From contig JAVKIY010000006.1 of the NCBI GenBank assembly GCA_031459235.1, positions 3,213 through 67,212 on the forward strand: a stretch of DNA of 64,000 nt. Direction: 5' to 3'. The DNA is from Fervidifonticultor_A tertius (lineage in GTDB: Bacteria; Sysuimicrobiota; Sysuimicrobiia; Sysuimicrobiales; Humicultoraceae). Under the pieces are notes generated by a model. That model did no database searches and was not told the origin of the DNA. It was given only the letters and a program-made list of their open reading frames with translations. The position numbers were made by a program, and so were the translations under genes. Position 1 is the first letter of the stretch; each line of letters begins with the position of its first letter. Below are positions 7,722 to 16,086 of this stretch, in pieces.

Positions 7722-8633
7722 CTACAACATGGCCCTGCGCGCGTGTGCCCGTGGATCGAGGACGTCACGCAGCCCGTCCCCGATGAAGTTCAGCGCCAGC
7801 ACCACCAGGAAGATCCCCATCCCGGGGATCGTGGACACCCACCAGCCCTCGTAGATGTGGTTCCGGCCGTCGGCGATCATCGTGCCCCACGAGGGCGTCG
7901 GCGGCTGGATGCCCAGCCCGAGGAACGAGACGGCCGACTCGAGCAGCAGCAGCCGGGCGATCTCGAACGTGGTCAGAATCACCATGGGCGTCGCCAGGTT
8001 CGGCAGGACATGGCGGAAGATCAGCCGCGACTCGCGCCCCCCCAGCGCCCGCGCGGCCTCCACGTACTGCGCCGCGACCACGACCAGCGTCGAGCCGCGG
8101 ATGATGCGCGCGTAGTGCGCCCACGCGGGGACCCCCAGCACCACGATCAGCATCGGCAAGCTCGTGCCGAGCACCGCGATGATCGCGATAACGAGTAGAA
8201 TGAGCGGGAAGGCGAGCTGGACGTCCACCAGCCGCATCACGATCACGTCCGCCAGCCCGCCGCGGTAGCCCGCCACGACCCCGGCGGTGACGCCGATGAG
8301 CGCGGCCAGCGTCACCGCGCTCAACGCCACGAAGAGCGAGAACCGGCCACCGTACATCATGCGGCTGAGAATGTCGCGGCCCAGGTTGTCGGTCCCCAGC
8401 GGGTGCGCCCACCGGCCCCCCGCGAGCAGCGCCGGGGGGACAAGCCGCGCGTCCAGGTCCGACCACGCCGGCGGGTGCGGGAGCCACGCCACCGGCCACA
8501 GCGCCGCGACCACCACCGGCACGAGCAGGACGAGCCCCGCGACCGCCATGCGGTCGCGGAGAAACGCGCGGACCGCCCGCCGCCGGCGCGGCACCGCGAC
8601 CGCGACCTGCCGCGGCAGGACCGTCGCGCTCAC
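7722..8633 (-). CDS. Peptide-type ABC permease, DppC family
   Basis: 303-residue inner-membrane permease. It has an N-terminal membrane helix, the LGTDNLGRDILSRMMYG segment diagnostic of DppC/OppC proteins, and the cytoplasmic EAA loop (ALGGRESRLIFRHVLPN) that docks on the ATPase. The GTG start at 8633 lies 1 base after the DppB stop. It would pair with the DppB-type permease to form the channel. No ATP-binding gene accompanies this operon. Confidence 0.92.
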   Translation of the reverse strand: MSATVLPRQVAVAVPRRRRAVRAFLRDRMAVAGLVLLVPVVVAALWPVAWLPHPPAWSDLDARLVPPALLAGGRWAHPLGTDNLGRDILSRMMYGGRFSLFVALSAVTLAALIGVTAGVVAGYRGGLADVIVMRLVDVQLAFPLILLVIAIIAVLGTSLPMLIVVLGVPAWAHYARIIRGSTLVVVAAQYVEAARALGGRESRLIFRHVLPNLATPMVILTTFEIARLLLLESAVSFLGLGIQPPTPSWGTMIADGRNHIYEGWWVSTIPGMGIFLVVLALNFIGDGLRDVLDPRAHARRAML

Positions 8634-8634
8634 G

Positions 8635-9552
8635 TCAGTCCGCCACCCGGATCCGCGGGTCCACGATGACGTAGACCACGTCGGCCAGCAGGTTGATGAC
8701 GACGAACAGCACCGCGGTGACCATCACGGTGACCTGGACCACGGGGAAGTCGCGCGTGTAGATCGCCTGCACCGCCAGGCGGCCCACGCCGGGCCAGGAG
8801 AACACCGTCTCGGTCACCACCGCGCCCGACAGCAGGGTGCCGAACTGCAGCGCGACGATGGTGACGACCGGGATCAGCGCGTTGCGCAACGCGTGCCCGG
8901 CCACGACCCGCGCGCGCGTGAGCCCCTTTGCCCGCGCCGTGCGGACGAAGTCCTCGCCCAGCACCTCCAGCATGGCGCCGCGGGCGAACCGCGCGACCAC
9001 CGCGATCTGGTAGGCGGCCAGCGTGGCGGCCGGCAGGATGAGCTGCGCGAGCGTGCCGCGGCCGCCGGTCGGCAGCAGCTTGAGGTGCGCGCCGAAGACA
9101 ATGATCGCCACCAGCCCCAGGTAGAAGCCGGGAATCGCCTGCCCCACCAGCGCCGAGCCGCGCACAAGCCCGTCGAAGCCGGAGTTGGGGCGCAGGGCCG
9201 CCACAACCCCCACCGGCAGCCCGATCGCCAGCGCCAGAAGCAGCGCCGCCGCCGTCAGCTCGAGCGTGGCCGGCAACCGTTCCACGAACAACGAGAGCGC
9301 CGACTGCCGGTAGCGCAGCGAGAGGCCGAAGTCGCCCCGCAGCGCCCGGCCGAGGAAACGCGCGTACTGCACGTAGATCGGCCGGTCGAGCCCCAACTCC
9401 GCGCGCATCTCGGCCACGGCCTCGGCGGTGGCCGCCTCGCCGAGCAAGATGACCACCGGGTCGCCGGTGAGCCGCACCAGCCCGAAGACGACGACCGAGA
9501 CGCCGAGCAGGACGACGAGCAGCTGGGCGAACCGTCGGAGCAGGAACCGCAC
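8635..9552 (-). CDS. Peptide-type ABC permease, DppB family
   Basis: 305-residue inner-membrane permease with the DppB/OppB layout: an N-terminal helix, a periplasmic segment carrying ELGLDRPIYVQYARFLGRAL, then five more membrane segments. The EAA loop is in FVRTARAKGLTRARVVAGHA and the C-terminus ends with VIVDPRIRVAD. It lies 6 bases after the deacylase gene and 1 base before the DppC gene, so all are one transcript. Confidence 0.92.
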   Translation of the reverse strand: MRFLLRRFAQLLVVLLGVSVVVFGLVRLTGDPVVILLGEAATAEAVAEMRAELGLDRPIYVQYARFLGRALRGDFGLSLRYRQSALSLFVERLPATLELTAAALLLALAIGLPVGVVAALRPNSGFDGLVRGSALVGQAIPGFYLGLVAIIVFGAHLKLLPTGGRGTLAQLILPAATLAAYQIAVVARFARGAMLEVLGEDFVRTARAKGLTRARVVAGHALRNALIPVVTIVALQFGTLLSGAVVTETVFSWPGVGRLAVQAIYTRDFPVVQVTVMVTAVLFVVINLLADVVYVIVDPRIRVAD

Positions 9553-9558
9553 GCCTCG

Positions 9559-10563
9559 CTAGGCCTCCCGCGCCGGCCCCCAGCCGGCATTCGGCCGCGT
9601 GAGGTCGGCGAGCCCGTACGCCCAGTAGCCCGGGCGCACCGGGTACGACCGCGCCACGAGCGTCCAGGCGCCCCGACACGGCGCGCGCAGTACCTCGAGC
9701 TCCTCGAAGGAGTACGGACTGATGACGCGCCCCGCGACCGCGCCGGCGTCGACCTCGCGGTGCAGCCCGTCGGGGCCAACCTCGGCCTGCAGGTAGCCGC
9801 CCACCGAGGGGTTGACGCGGATGTGGCGGTCGTAGTGCAGGTACCGGTCGAGCCGGATCGGGTCGCCCGGAAGCATCCCGATCGCGCGCATCGCGCTCAT
9901 CATGCCCTCGACCACTTCCTCGATCCATCGCTCCTCGAGCTCGGGGGCGAAGCCGACCCCGCCGATCTCGACAACGATCGGCACGACGCCGAGCTTGGCG
10001 CCGGCGTAGCCCACCGACGAGCGCGGCCCAGGAAACCCGACGATGTCGCGGTGGTAGATCGCCGGGCACCCGAACGCCTGCGCCATCACCCCCGCTTGCC
10101 GCACCTGATCGGCGGTCGGCAGGTCCTTGGGCCACACGACGGTGTGGAAGACGGCCCACGCGAGCCCGAGGTGCATGTCGATCAGGTACTGGCACGGCTG
10201 GAGCACATGCTCGGTGATCGTCTTCGCGAGCTGGTCGCCGATCCACGTGTAGTGCCCCGGGAAGATGCGGTTGAGGTCCGGGGAATCGGACTCGTCGGGC
10301 GTGTTCCGGGTCATGTGGTTGAGCGCGGGCGGGTTCCCGACGGGCACAGCGAGCACGCGGCCGGCCAGTGCCTTCGGGTCGAGGCGTCCGACGAACCGCC
10401 GCACCATCTCGATCGACATCCACTCGCAGCCGTGCAGCGTCGAGAGGACGGCGAGCGTCGGCCCGTCCCGCGCGCCCCGTATCTCGTGGACGGGTAGCGC
10501 GATCTCGCCGCCGTGCAGGTCCACCGTCACAGGGACTCTGCGGAACGTCTTGGCTGGGGTCAC
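9559..10563 (-). CDS. Succinylglutamate desuccinylase/aspartoacylase-like zinc deacylase (M14 superfamily)
   Basis: 334 residues from a GTG preceded by GGGAGG. The early STLHGCEWMSIE stretch has the H-x-x-E zinc-binding pair of the AstE/AspA group, PDLNRIFPGHY resembles the substrate-binding N-R motif of these carboxypeptidase-fold enzymes, and YLIDMHLG supplies the third zinc ligand His. AstE/AspA-type enzymes remove acyl groups from N-acylated amino acids or related amides. As the first gene of the importer operon it may act in the cytoplasm on the imported solute. Exact substrate is unknown. Confidence 0.8.
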   Translation of the reverse strand: MTPAKTFRRVPVTVDLHGGEIALPVHEIRGARDGPTLAVLSTLHGCEWMSIEMVRRFVGRLDPKALAGRVLAVPVGNPPALNHMTRNTPDESDSPDLNRIFPGHYTWIGDQLAKTITEHVLQPCQYLIDMHLGLAWAVFHTVVWPKDLPTADQVRQAGVMAQAFGCPAIYHRDIVGFPGPRSSVGYAGAKLGVVPIVVEIGGVGFAPELEERWIEEVVEGMMSAMRAIGMLPGDPIRLDRYLHYDRHIRVNPSVGGYLQAEVGPDGLHREVDAGAVAGRVISPYSFEELEVLRAPCRGAWTLVARSYPVRPGYWAYGLADLTRPNAGWGPAREA

Positions 10564-10709
10564 GTACCACCTCCCGGGAGCTTCCAGCGAGCGCGGCGTC
10601 CTTCTCCAATACGGCACGGCGCGCGCTGTCTCCTTCGGCGTCCGCAGGAGCGGCGTCAGCGCCGGGACGGCATGGCGGAACGCCGTCGTGTGCGTTCGGG
10701 GCGGCGGTG

Positions 10710-11741
10710 TTACGACAGCGGGGAGACCGAAAACCGCAGGACGACCGACGCGACCAGCAGCGCGAGCGCGACGCCGCCGAAGACGGCCGCGACCTCAGTC
10801 GGCCGGCGCTCCCACCCGATCGTGCGGGCCAGGTGGCGGTAGACCGTGCGCAGCCGGCCCGCCTCGTCGGCCCGGAAGTACTCGCCGCCGGTGGCGTCGG
10901 CGATCGCGCGCAGCGTCGGCTCGTCGAGCACGCCGAAATAGCCGCTGCGCAGGAACGCCGGGTCGGTGTCGGTGCCGACGCCCACGGTGTAGACGCGCAC
11001 GCCGCGGCGCCGCGCCTCGGCCGCGGCCTCTAGCGGCGGGACGCCGTCGCTCGCGCGGCCGTCGGAGAGGAGGACGGCGATCGCCCGCGGACGGCTCTGG
11101 GGCACGGGTCCGGCCGGCGCGTCGCCGGGTCGACCCGGGGCTCCCGGCATTCCAGGGAACGGCGAGCCCTGGTAGGGTGAGAACCACGACGGCGGCGGCG
11201 CCGGGACATCCTCGCCCAGCACCACGTTCACGCCCTCCCACAGGCCGGTGCCGAGCTGCGTGCGCAGCTCCAGCGAAAGGTGCGCGATCGCCTCGCGCAA
11301 CCGCTGGCGGTCGTCGGTGAGCGGGACTACAACCGTGACCTGGCTCCCGAACGTCACCAGGGTGACCCGCGACGCGCGGGGCAGGCCGGCGACGAAGTCG
11401 AGCGCCGCGGCCTTGGACGCTTCAAAGCGCGTGGGGAGGATGTCGGTCTCGTCCATACTGCGGCTGACGTCGATGATGACGGCCACCGGATGACCCGTGG
11501 GCACCGGCCAGGGCACGACCGGCCCCGCGGCCCCGAGCACCACAACGGCCAGCGCCGCCGCGAAGAGCGCGGCGGCGGCGTGCCGGCGACGCCCCGCGCG
11601 CGCCGCGACCTCGGCAATGAGGGCCAGTGGGTAGGCGACCGGCCCGCGGCGCGGTGGGCGCGCGTGCGCCCGAACGTAGAGCGCCCCCAGCCCGGCCACG
11701 ACCGCGAGGCCCCAGAGCAGCGCGGGATAGGTCCAGGTCAC
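10710..11741 (-). CDS. VWA-domain membrane protein (BatA-like)
   Basis: 343 residues. A hydrophobic segment at the N-terminus (YPALLWGLAVVAGLGALYV), a second near residues 55-80, then a von Willebrand A domain with an intact MIDAS start (VIIDVSRSMDETD) and the later LLSDGRASDG. A C-terminal helix (VFGGVALALLVASVVLRF) anchors it again. This is the BatA/YfbK-like architecture, often associated with MoxR ATPases; none is nearby. The GTG start is set by a GTGA overlap with the upstream Cys-rich gene. The role is probably a membrane-bound metal-dependent protein interaction or assembly function. Confidence 0.8.
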   Translation of the reverse strand: MTWTYPALLWGLAVVAGLGALYVRAHARPPRRGPVAYPLALIAEVAARAGRRRHAAAALFAAALAVVVLGAAGPVVPWPVPTGHPVAVIIDVSRSMDETDILPTRFEASKAAALDFVAGLPRASRVTLVTFGSQVTVVVPLTDDRQRLREAIAHLSLELRTQLGTGLWEGVNVVLGEDVPAPPPSWFSPYQGSPFPGMPGAPGRPGDAPAGPVPQSRPRAIAVLLSDGRASDGVPPLEAAAEARRRGVRVYTVGVGTDTDPAFLRSGYFGVLDEPTLRAIADATGGEYFRADEAGRLRTVYRHLARTIGWERRPTEVAAVFGGVALALLVASVVLRFSVSPLS

Positions 11742-12070
11742 GGCGAGACCGCCGGGGCGAGGGCCATAGCCGTATCGTACCACGCGTCACCCCAGGCGTC
11801 CGCCTGTCGGCGCAGCGCCTCTGCGCGCGCGTTCCGCCGGCCGCGCCGCACCGCCTCCCGGGGCGGCCGGTAGCCGACCAGTTTGCCGCAGTGGCACAGG
11901 TAGCAGCGCGCGCCGCCGCACCCGAAGGCGGGACGCTTGCGAAAGCAGCCCGCGGCCGCGCGGCGGTCGTGCGTGTAGTCGGTCGAACCGGACGGGATGT
12001 CGCTGAAGCGGCGCCGAGAGGCGCGCCGCCGGGCGAGCATGAAGGGCAGGTCGTTGTGCCAGCGTCGCAT
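11738..12070 (-). CDS. Small cysteine-rich hypothetical protein
   Basis: 110 residues, not assigned to a named family. It starts at an ATG with GAGGAGG 7 bases upstream. Very basic in the first 45 residues; then five cysteines in a C-x8-C-x4-C-x2-C-x-C arrangement (within GCFRKRPAFGCGGARCYLCHC), which looks like a small zinc or metal-binding knuckle, followed by an Arg/Ala-rich helix. Similar small C-G-x-x-R-C-x-x-C proteins occur as hypotheticals on chromosomes and mobile DNA. Its stop overlaps the VWA start (GTGA), so the two are translated together and may act together. Confidence 0.7.
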   Translation of the reverse strand: MRRWHNDLPFMLARRRASRRRFSDIPSGSTDYTHDRRAAAGCFRKRPAFGCGGARCYLCHCGKLVGYRPPREAVRRGRRNARAEALRRQADAWGDAWYDTAMALAPAVSP

Positions 12071-12159
12071 GATACGCCCTCCTCGGGCTGTCATAGCATC
12101 ATGCGGATTACCTCCTCGGGCCGGGGGCCGGCCACGTTCCGGACTGCGAGGCTTTGATG

Positions 12160-12481
12160 CTACGAGAAGATCGGAGCGGGATCAAGCGCAAACCCCGGGA
12201 GGATGGGCTCCAGCGACACCGGACCCGCCGGCTCCGCCACCCGCACGTCCTGGTCGGGCTCGTGCACCTCGACGGCCCGGCGCTCGGGGTCGAGGAGCAC
12301 GGCGAGCCGCGCGCCGTTTGCGAGGTACGCCTGCATCTTCGCGCGCAGGTCGCGCAGCGCGTCAATCCGAGATCGGATCCCCGGACGGCGCTTGCTCGAT
12401 CTGCAGGCCGGGGTTCCGGCGGGACAGATCGAGGATCTCCTGATCGGTCGGCGGCGCGGCCAGTCTGAGGCTGATGGCCAT
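12160..12481 (-). pseudogene. Uma2-family endonuclease remnant, internally deleted and frameshifted
   Basis: From an ATG at 12481 one frame gives MAISLRLAAPPTDQEILDLS and continues RRNPGLQIEQAPSGDPISD before a stop at 12362. A second frame then resumes with LRDLRAKMQAYLANGARLAV and LLDPERRAVEVHEP, ending at 12160. Both blocks are typical of Uma2 proteins (PD-(D/E)XK fold, DUF820), where they are normally separated by about 70-80 residues containing the catalytic core. Here that core is deleted and the frame is shifted, so no enzyme can be made. Uma2 genes are often multi-copy and prone to decay. Confidence 0.7.
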
Positions 12482-12578
12482 GGGTTGCCTCCCCCGACGC
12501 CGTGAGCAGATTGTAGCACGAGGCCCCCACCTCTTGGGGGGGCGCGGTGCCCGTGGTGCCCCTCCCGATTATCCGGGG

Positions 12579-12755
12579 CGGCTCCCGAAGGTCGCTGGCG
12601 TCTACGTCTTCGGCCGGCGCTGGGGGGCACGGCTTCGAGGCTCTGCACGTGGGCAAGGCGAACCACATCCGAGGCCGGGTGCCGGGGACGACGACCTGAA
12701 GCTGCCGCTCGAGTTGCCCCGCCGGCTGCTGGAACGACGCAGCCCTCCCCCGTAG
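12579..12755 (+). pseudogene. Probable GIY-YIG nuclease remnant (frameshifted)
   Basis: In one frame LPKVAGVYVFGRRWG (from about 12582) resembles the first beta strand of a GIY-YIG domain (G-V-Y-x-F). One base later in phase, FEALHVGKANHIRGRV (from 12633) matches the second conserved strand and helix (the YVGKA motif with the catalytic Arg). The first frame picks up again with DDLKLPLELPRRLLE. No open frame joins the pieces, and no start codon suits them. The rest of 12482-12870 holds no gene I can support apart from the leader and ribosome-binding site of the binding-protein gene at 12871. Confidence 0.5.
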
Positions 12756-12870
12756 CGAGCGGCCTCACGCAGGGAGCCGCGGGGACCCGCCCGAAGTGTT
12801 GCATGCTGGCGCGGGGTCGGCTCGCGGCTCCGGCCCCGCCAAATCCACCACCCCAGGGGAGGTGGCGTGC

Positions 12871-14154
12871 GTGAAGCACGTGCTTGCCTTGCTCGCAGCC
12901 GTCGGCCTGCTCCTTGGCCTTGCGTCGGTCGGGGCCACGCAACAGCAGGTCACCATCACGTACTGGCAGTACTTTTTCGAGTCCAAGGTCCGGCTCATCG
13001 ACCAGCTCATCCCGCAGTTTCAGGCGCAGAACCCCGGCATCCGCGTCGTCCACGAGAACTTCCCTTACGACACCTACAACCAAAAGGTGGCGAGCGCGGT
13101 GCCGGCGGGCCAGGGGCCGGATGTCATCAACCTGTTCTACGGCTGGGTGCCGCTCTACGTGGACTCGGGCTACCTCCAGCCACTGCCGACCGACGCGTTC
13201 CCGGTGCAGGAACTGGAACGCGAGTTCGTGCCGATGCTCCGCAACTCGCGGTTCGACGGCAAGTACTGGGCGCTGCCCACCGCGGTCCGTAGCCTGGCGA
13301 TGTTCTACAACGACGACCTGCTCGCACGCGCGGGCGTGGCGCGGGCACCCGTCACGTGGGATGAGTTCCTCGTCGCGGCAGAGAAGACCACGGTTCGCGA
13401 CGCGGCGGGCCGTATCCAGGTCGAGGGCTTCGGCATCGCCCCGGGCGGCCAGGACCACCACCTGATCCGCGAGGTCCTCTTTCGGCAGTGGGGCGCCGCG
13501 CCCTACAGCCCCGACGGCCGGCGCGTGACCTACGCGACCCCGCAGGGCGCCGAGGCGCTCAGGTGGTACACCGACCTGATCACCCGTCACAAGGTCGGCG
13601 CGATCGACTTCTTCCCGGGCGCGAACGGCTACCGCAACGCGTTCATGGCGGGCCGCGCGGCGATGATCTTCGACGGGTCGTTCGCAATCGGCGCCATCCG
13701 CGGCGGCACGCGCGCGAAGTGGGGTGTCGCGCCGCTGCCCCGGCGCTCGGCCGGCGGCGAGGCGTCGAACTTCGGATCGTACTGGGTGCACGGGCTCACC
13801 GTGCGCGCGACCGGCCCGAAGCGGGACGCGGCGATCAGGTTCCTGAAGTTCCTCGTCTCACCCGAGGTACAGCGGGTCTGGCTCGAGCGCGTGGGCGAGC
13901 TGCCCGCCAGCCGCAGCCTGGTCAGCGACGCGCGCCTGGCGAACGACGCGGTCTTCGGGCCGTTCATCCAGGGCCTGGCGTACTCGCGCGCGACGTTCTT
14001 CGTGGACGAGACCGCGCAGCGGCAGGTCCTGATGGACGCGGTCAACGAAGTCGTCGTGAACAACAAGAGCCCGATGCAGGCCCTCCAGGAGGCCGCCGCC
14101 AAGGAGCAGAAAATCCTCGACGACTTCTGGACGAAGCGGGCGAAGAAGCAGTAG
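12871..14154 (+). CDS. Sugar-type ABC substrate-binding protein (SBP_bac_1)
   Basis: 427-residue solute-binding protein of the MalE/UgpB class. The GTG start follows GGGGAGG at 7 bases and opens a Sec signal peptide (KHVLALLAAVGLLLGLASVG, then ATQQ). The mature N-terminus VTITYWQYF and the downstream GKYWALP and FMAGRAAMIFDGSFA blocks are typical of this class. It would deliver a carbohydrate or polyol-like ligand to the permeases at 14333 and 15259. A GC hairpin between it and the permeases could lower their expression relative to the binding protein. Confidence 0.9.
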   Translation: MKHVLALLAAVGLLLGLASVGATQQQVTITYWQYFFESKVRLIDQLIPQFQAQNPGIRVVHENFPYDTYNQKVASAVPAGQGPDVINLFYGWVPLYVDSGYLQPLPTDAFPVQELEREFVPMLRNSRFDGKYWALPTAVRSLAMFYNDDLLARAGVARAPVTWDEFLVAAEKTTVRDAAGRIQVEGFGIAPGGQDHHLIREVLFRQWGAAPYSPDGRRVTYATPQGAEALRWYTDLITRHKVGAIDFFPGANGYRNAFMAGRAAMIFDGSFAIGAIRGGTRAKWGVAPLPRRSAGGEASNFGSYWVHGLTVRATGPKRDAAIRFLKFLVSPEVQRVWLERVGELPASRSLVSDARLANDAVFGPFIQGLAYSRATFFVDETAQRQVLMDAVNEVVVNNKSPMQALQEAAAKEQKILDDFWTKRAKKQ

Positions 14155-14200
14155 CCCACACCCGGCGGCGGCGCGGAGCGCTCCCCGGGGGGTCGTCGGA

Positions 14201-14228
14201 GACGGCGGGCCCTGCGCCCGCCGTCTTT
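14201..14228 (+). terminator. Hairpin between binding-protein and permease genes
   Basis: GACGGCGGGC, a 5-base loop and the exact complement GCCCGCCGTC, followed by TTT. The U-tract is too short for a strong terminator, so partial termination or 3'-end protection of the binding-protein mRNA is more likely than a full stop. The downstream permeases have no evident promoter of their own. Confidence 0.5.
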
Positions 14229-14332
14229 GGCTTCGGGGCCCGCGGCCCAGACACCGAGAACCCGCAAGGCCGCAGGATGACCGAAGAAGGGACCCTCCCC
14301 CGGCGGGCGAACCCGCGATAGCAGACCCCGTC

Positions 14333-15259
14333 ATGGCCACCCGCACGCAGGCCGCGCCCACCACCTGGCCGCACCTGGGCCTCGGCGCCCGCCGGGCGCT
14401 GTGGGCCTACGCCTTCCTGCTGGTGCCGCTCGCGTTCTTCCTGGCCATCCGGCTCGCGCCGGCCGCGTCGTCGCTCTACATCAGCCTCCACGAGTGGAAC
14501 ATCATCTCGCCGGAGAAGCCGTTCGTCGGGCTGCGCAACTTCCAGACCCTGCTCGCCGACCCGCGGTTCGCCCGCGCGGCGCTGAACACGGTCCGCTACG
14601 TCGCGGTGGGCATCCCGGCGCAGATCGTCCTGGGACTGTTGCTCGCCATGGCGTTGCGCCGCGTCACCCGCCTGCGCGGGCTGTTCCGGGCGCTGTACTT
14701 CATGCCGTTCGTCACCCCGGTGGTCGCCGCGGCGTGGGTGTGGCAGTGGATGTACTCGGAGCAGTTCGGCCCGCTCAACTCGATCCTGGTCGCCCTGGGG
14801 CTCCCCACGCTGCAGTTCCTCCGCTCCCCGGGCCAGGCGCTCTACGCGATCACCGCGATGATCGTCTGGCAGTACCTGGGCTTCCAGATCGTCATCTTCC
14901 TGGCCGGGCTGGAGGCCATCCCGCGCGTCTACTACGAGGCGGCCGAGGTGGACGGCGCGTCGGGATGGCAGCTGTTCCGCCATGTCACGATCCCCCTGCT
15001 GAACCCGACGTTGGTCTTCTCGATCGTCTACAGCACCATCATCTATTTGCAGCTGTTCACCCAGGTCCTCAACATGACGTTCCAGGACCAGGGCGGCCCG
15101 CTGGCGAGCACGCTGACGCTCGTGCTCTACGTCTACCAACTCGGGTTCCAGCGGTTCCGGATGGGCGAGGCCGCCGCGGCCACCGCCGTGCTGTTCGCGG
15201 TCATCCTGGCGATCACGCTCCTCCAGATGAAGATCCTCTCAAAACCGGTAGAGTACTGA
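14333..15259 (+). CDS. Sugar ABC permease, UgpA/MalF type
   Basis: 308-residue membrane permease with six predicted helices. The EAA loop is clear (YYEAAEVDGASGWQLFRHVT), preceded by the YFMPFVTPVVAAAWVWQWM helix seen in UgpA/LacF proteins. It forms a heterodimer with the next gene product, with which it shares the TGATG junction (stop 15257-15259, next ATG 15259). No cognate ATPase is nearby; a shared MsmX/UgpC-type ATPase elsewhere is likely. Confidence 0.92.
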   Translation: MATRTQAAPTTWPHLGLGARRALWAYAFLLVPLAFFLAIRLAPAASSLYISLHEWNIISPEKPFVGLRNFQTLLADPRFARAALNTVRYVAVGIPAQIVLGLLLAMALRRVTRLRGLFRALYFMPFVTPVVAAAWVWQWMYSEQFGPLNSILVALGLPTLQFLRSPGQALYAITAMIVWQYLGFQIVIFLAGLEAIPRVYYEAAEVDGASGWQLFRHVTIPLLNPTLVFSIVYSTIIYLQLFTQVLNMTFQDQGGPLASTLTLVLYVYQLGFQRFRMGEAAAATAVLFAVILAITLLQMKILSKPVEY

Positions 15260-16086
15260 TGGCGACCCGCGCGCGCTTCGACCCGAAGGTCGCGTTGATC
15301 TACGCGGTGCTGGCCGCCGGCACGGTCGTTGTGGCCTTCCCCTTCTTCTGGATGCTCTCCAGCGCGCTCAAACCGCCGATGGAGATCTTCGATCTGCGCT
15401 TCCTCCCCCAGCAGCCGACGCTCGACAACATCCGAGTGGTGCTCACGCGCACGCAGTTCCCCCGCTGGTTCTGGAACAGCTTCGTCGTCGCCGCCATCAC
15501 CACGCTCAGCGTGGCCTTCTTCGACTCGCTGGTCGGCTACGCGCTGGCGAAGCTGCGGTTCTGGGGACGCGAGGTCATCTTCGTGCTGATCCTGGCGACG
15601 CTGATGATCCCCACGGAGATGCTGGTCATCCCTTGGTACATCCTGTCCAGCAGCCAGGGGTGGATCAACACGTACTGGGGCATCATGTTCCCGGGCCTGA
15701 TCACGGCCTTCGGCATCTTCCTGGTCCGGCAGTTCATGTCGGGCGTGCCGGACGAGCTGCTCGACGCGGGTCGCATCGATGGGGTGAGCGAGTTCGGGCT
15801 CTACTGGCGCATCGCGCTGCCGCAGATCAAACCGGCCATGGCGGCGCTGTGCATCTTCACGTTCCTGGGCAACTGGAACGCCTTCCTGTGGCCGATGATC
15901 GTGATCCAATCGGCCAGCATGCGCACGCTGCCGGTGGGGATCGCGCTGTTCTCGGGGGAGGCCGGGTCGCTGTGGCACCTAATCATGGCGTCGTCGGCCC
16001 TGGCGGTCATCCCCGTGCTGCTGGTCTTCGCGGTCCTTCAGCGGCAGATCATCGAGGGCATCGTGCTGACGGGGCTCAAGAACTGA
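15259..16086 (+). CDS. Sugar ABC permease, UgpE/MalG type
   Basis: 275-residue membrane permease, partner of the preceding UgpA-like protein. It has an N-terminal helix (VALIYAVLAAGTVVVAFPFF), MLSSALKPP just after it, and the EAA loop LLDAGRIDGVSEFGLYWRIA near residues 172-191. It ends with IIEGIVLTGLKN, the characteristic tail of MalG-like permeases (G-x-x-x-G-A-V-K/N). The stop codon overlaps the start of the following amidohydrolase (TGATG), so the enzyme is part of the same operon. Confidence 0.92.
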   Translation: MATRARFDPKVALIYAVLAAGTVVVAFPFFWMLSSALKPPMEIFDLRFLPQQPTLDNIRVVLTRTQFPRWFWNSFVVAAITTLSVAFFDSLVGYALAKLRFWGREVIFVLILATLMIPTEMLVIPWYILSSSQGWINTYWGIMFPGLITAFGIFLVRQFMSGVPDELLDAGRIDGVSEFGLYWRIALPQIKPAMAALCIFTFLGNWNAFLWPMIVIQSASMRTLPVGIALFSGEAGSLWHLIMASSALAVIPVLLVFAVLQRQIIEGIVLTGLKN

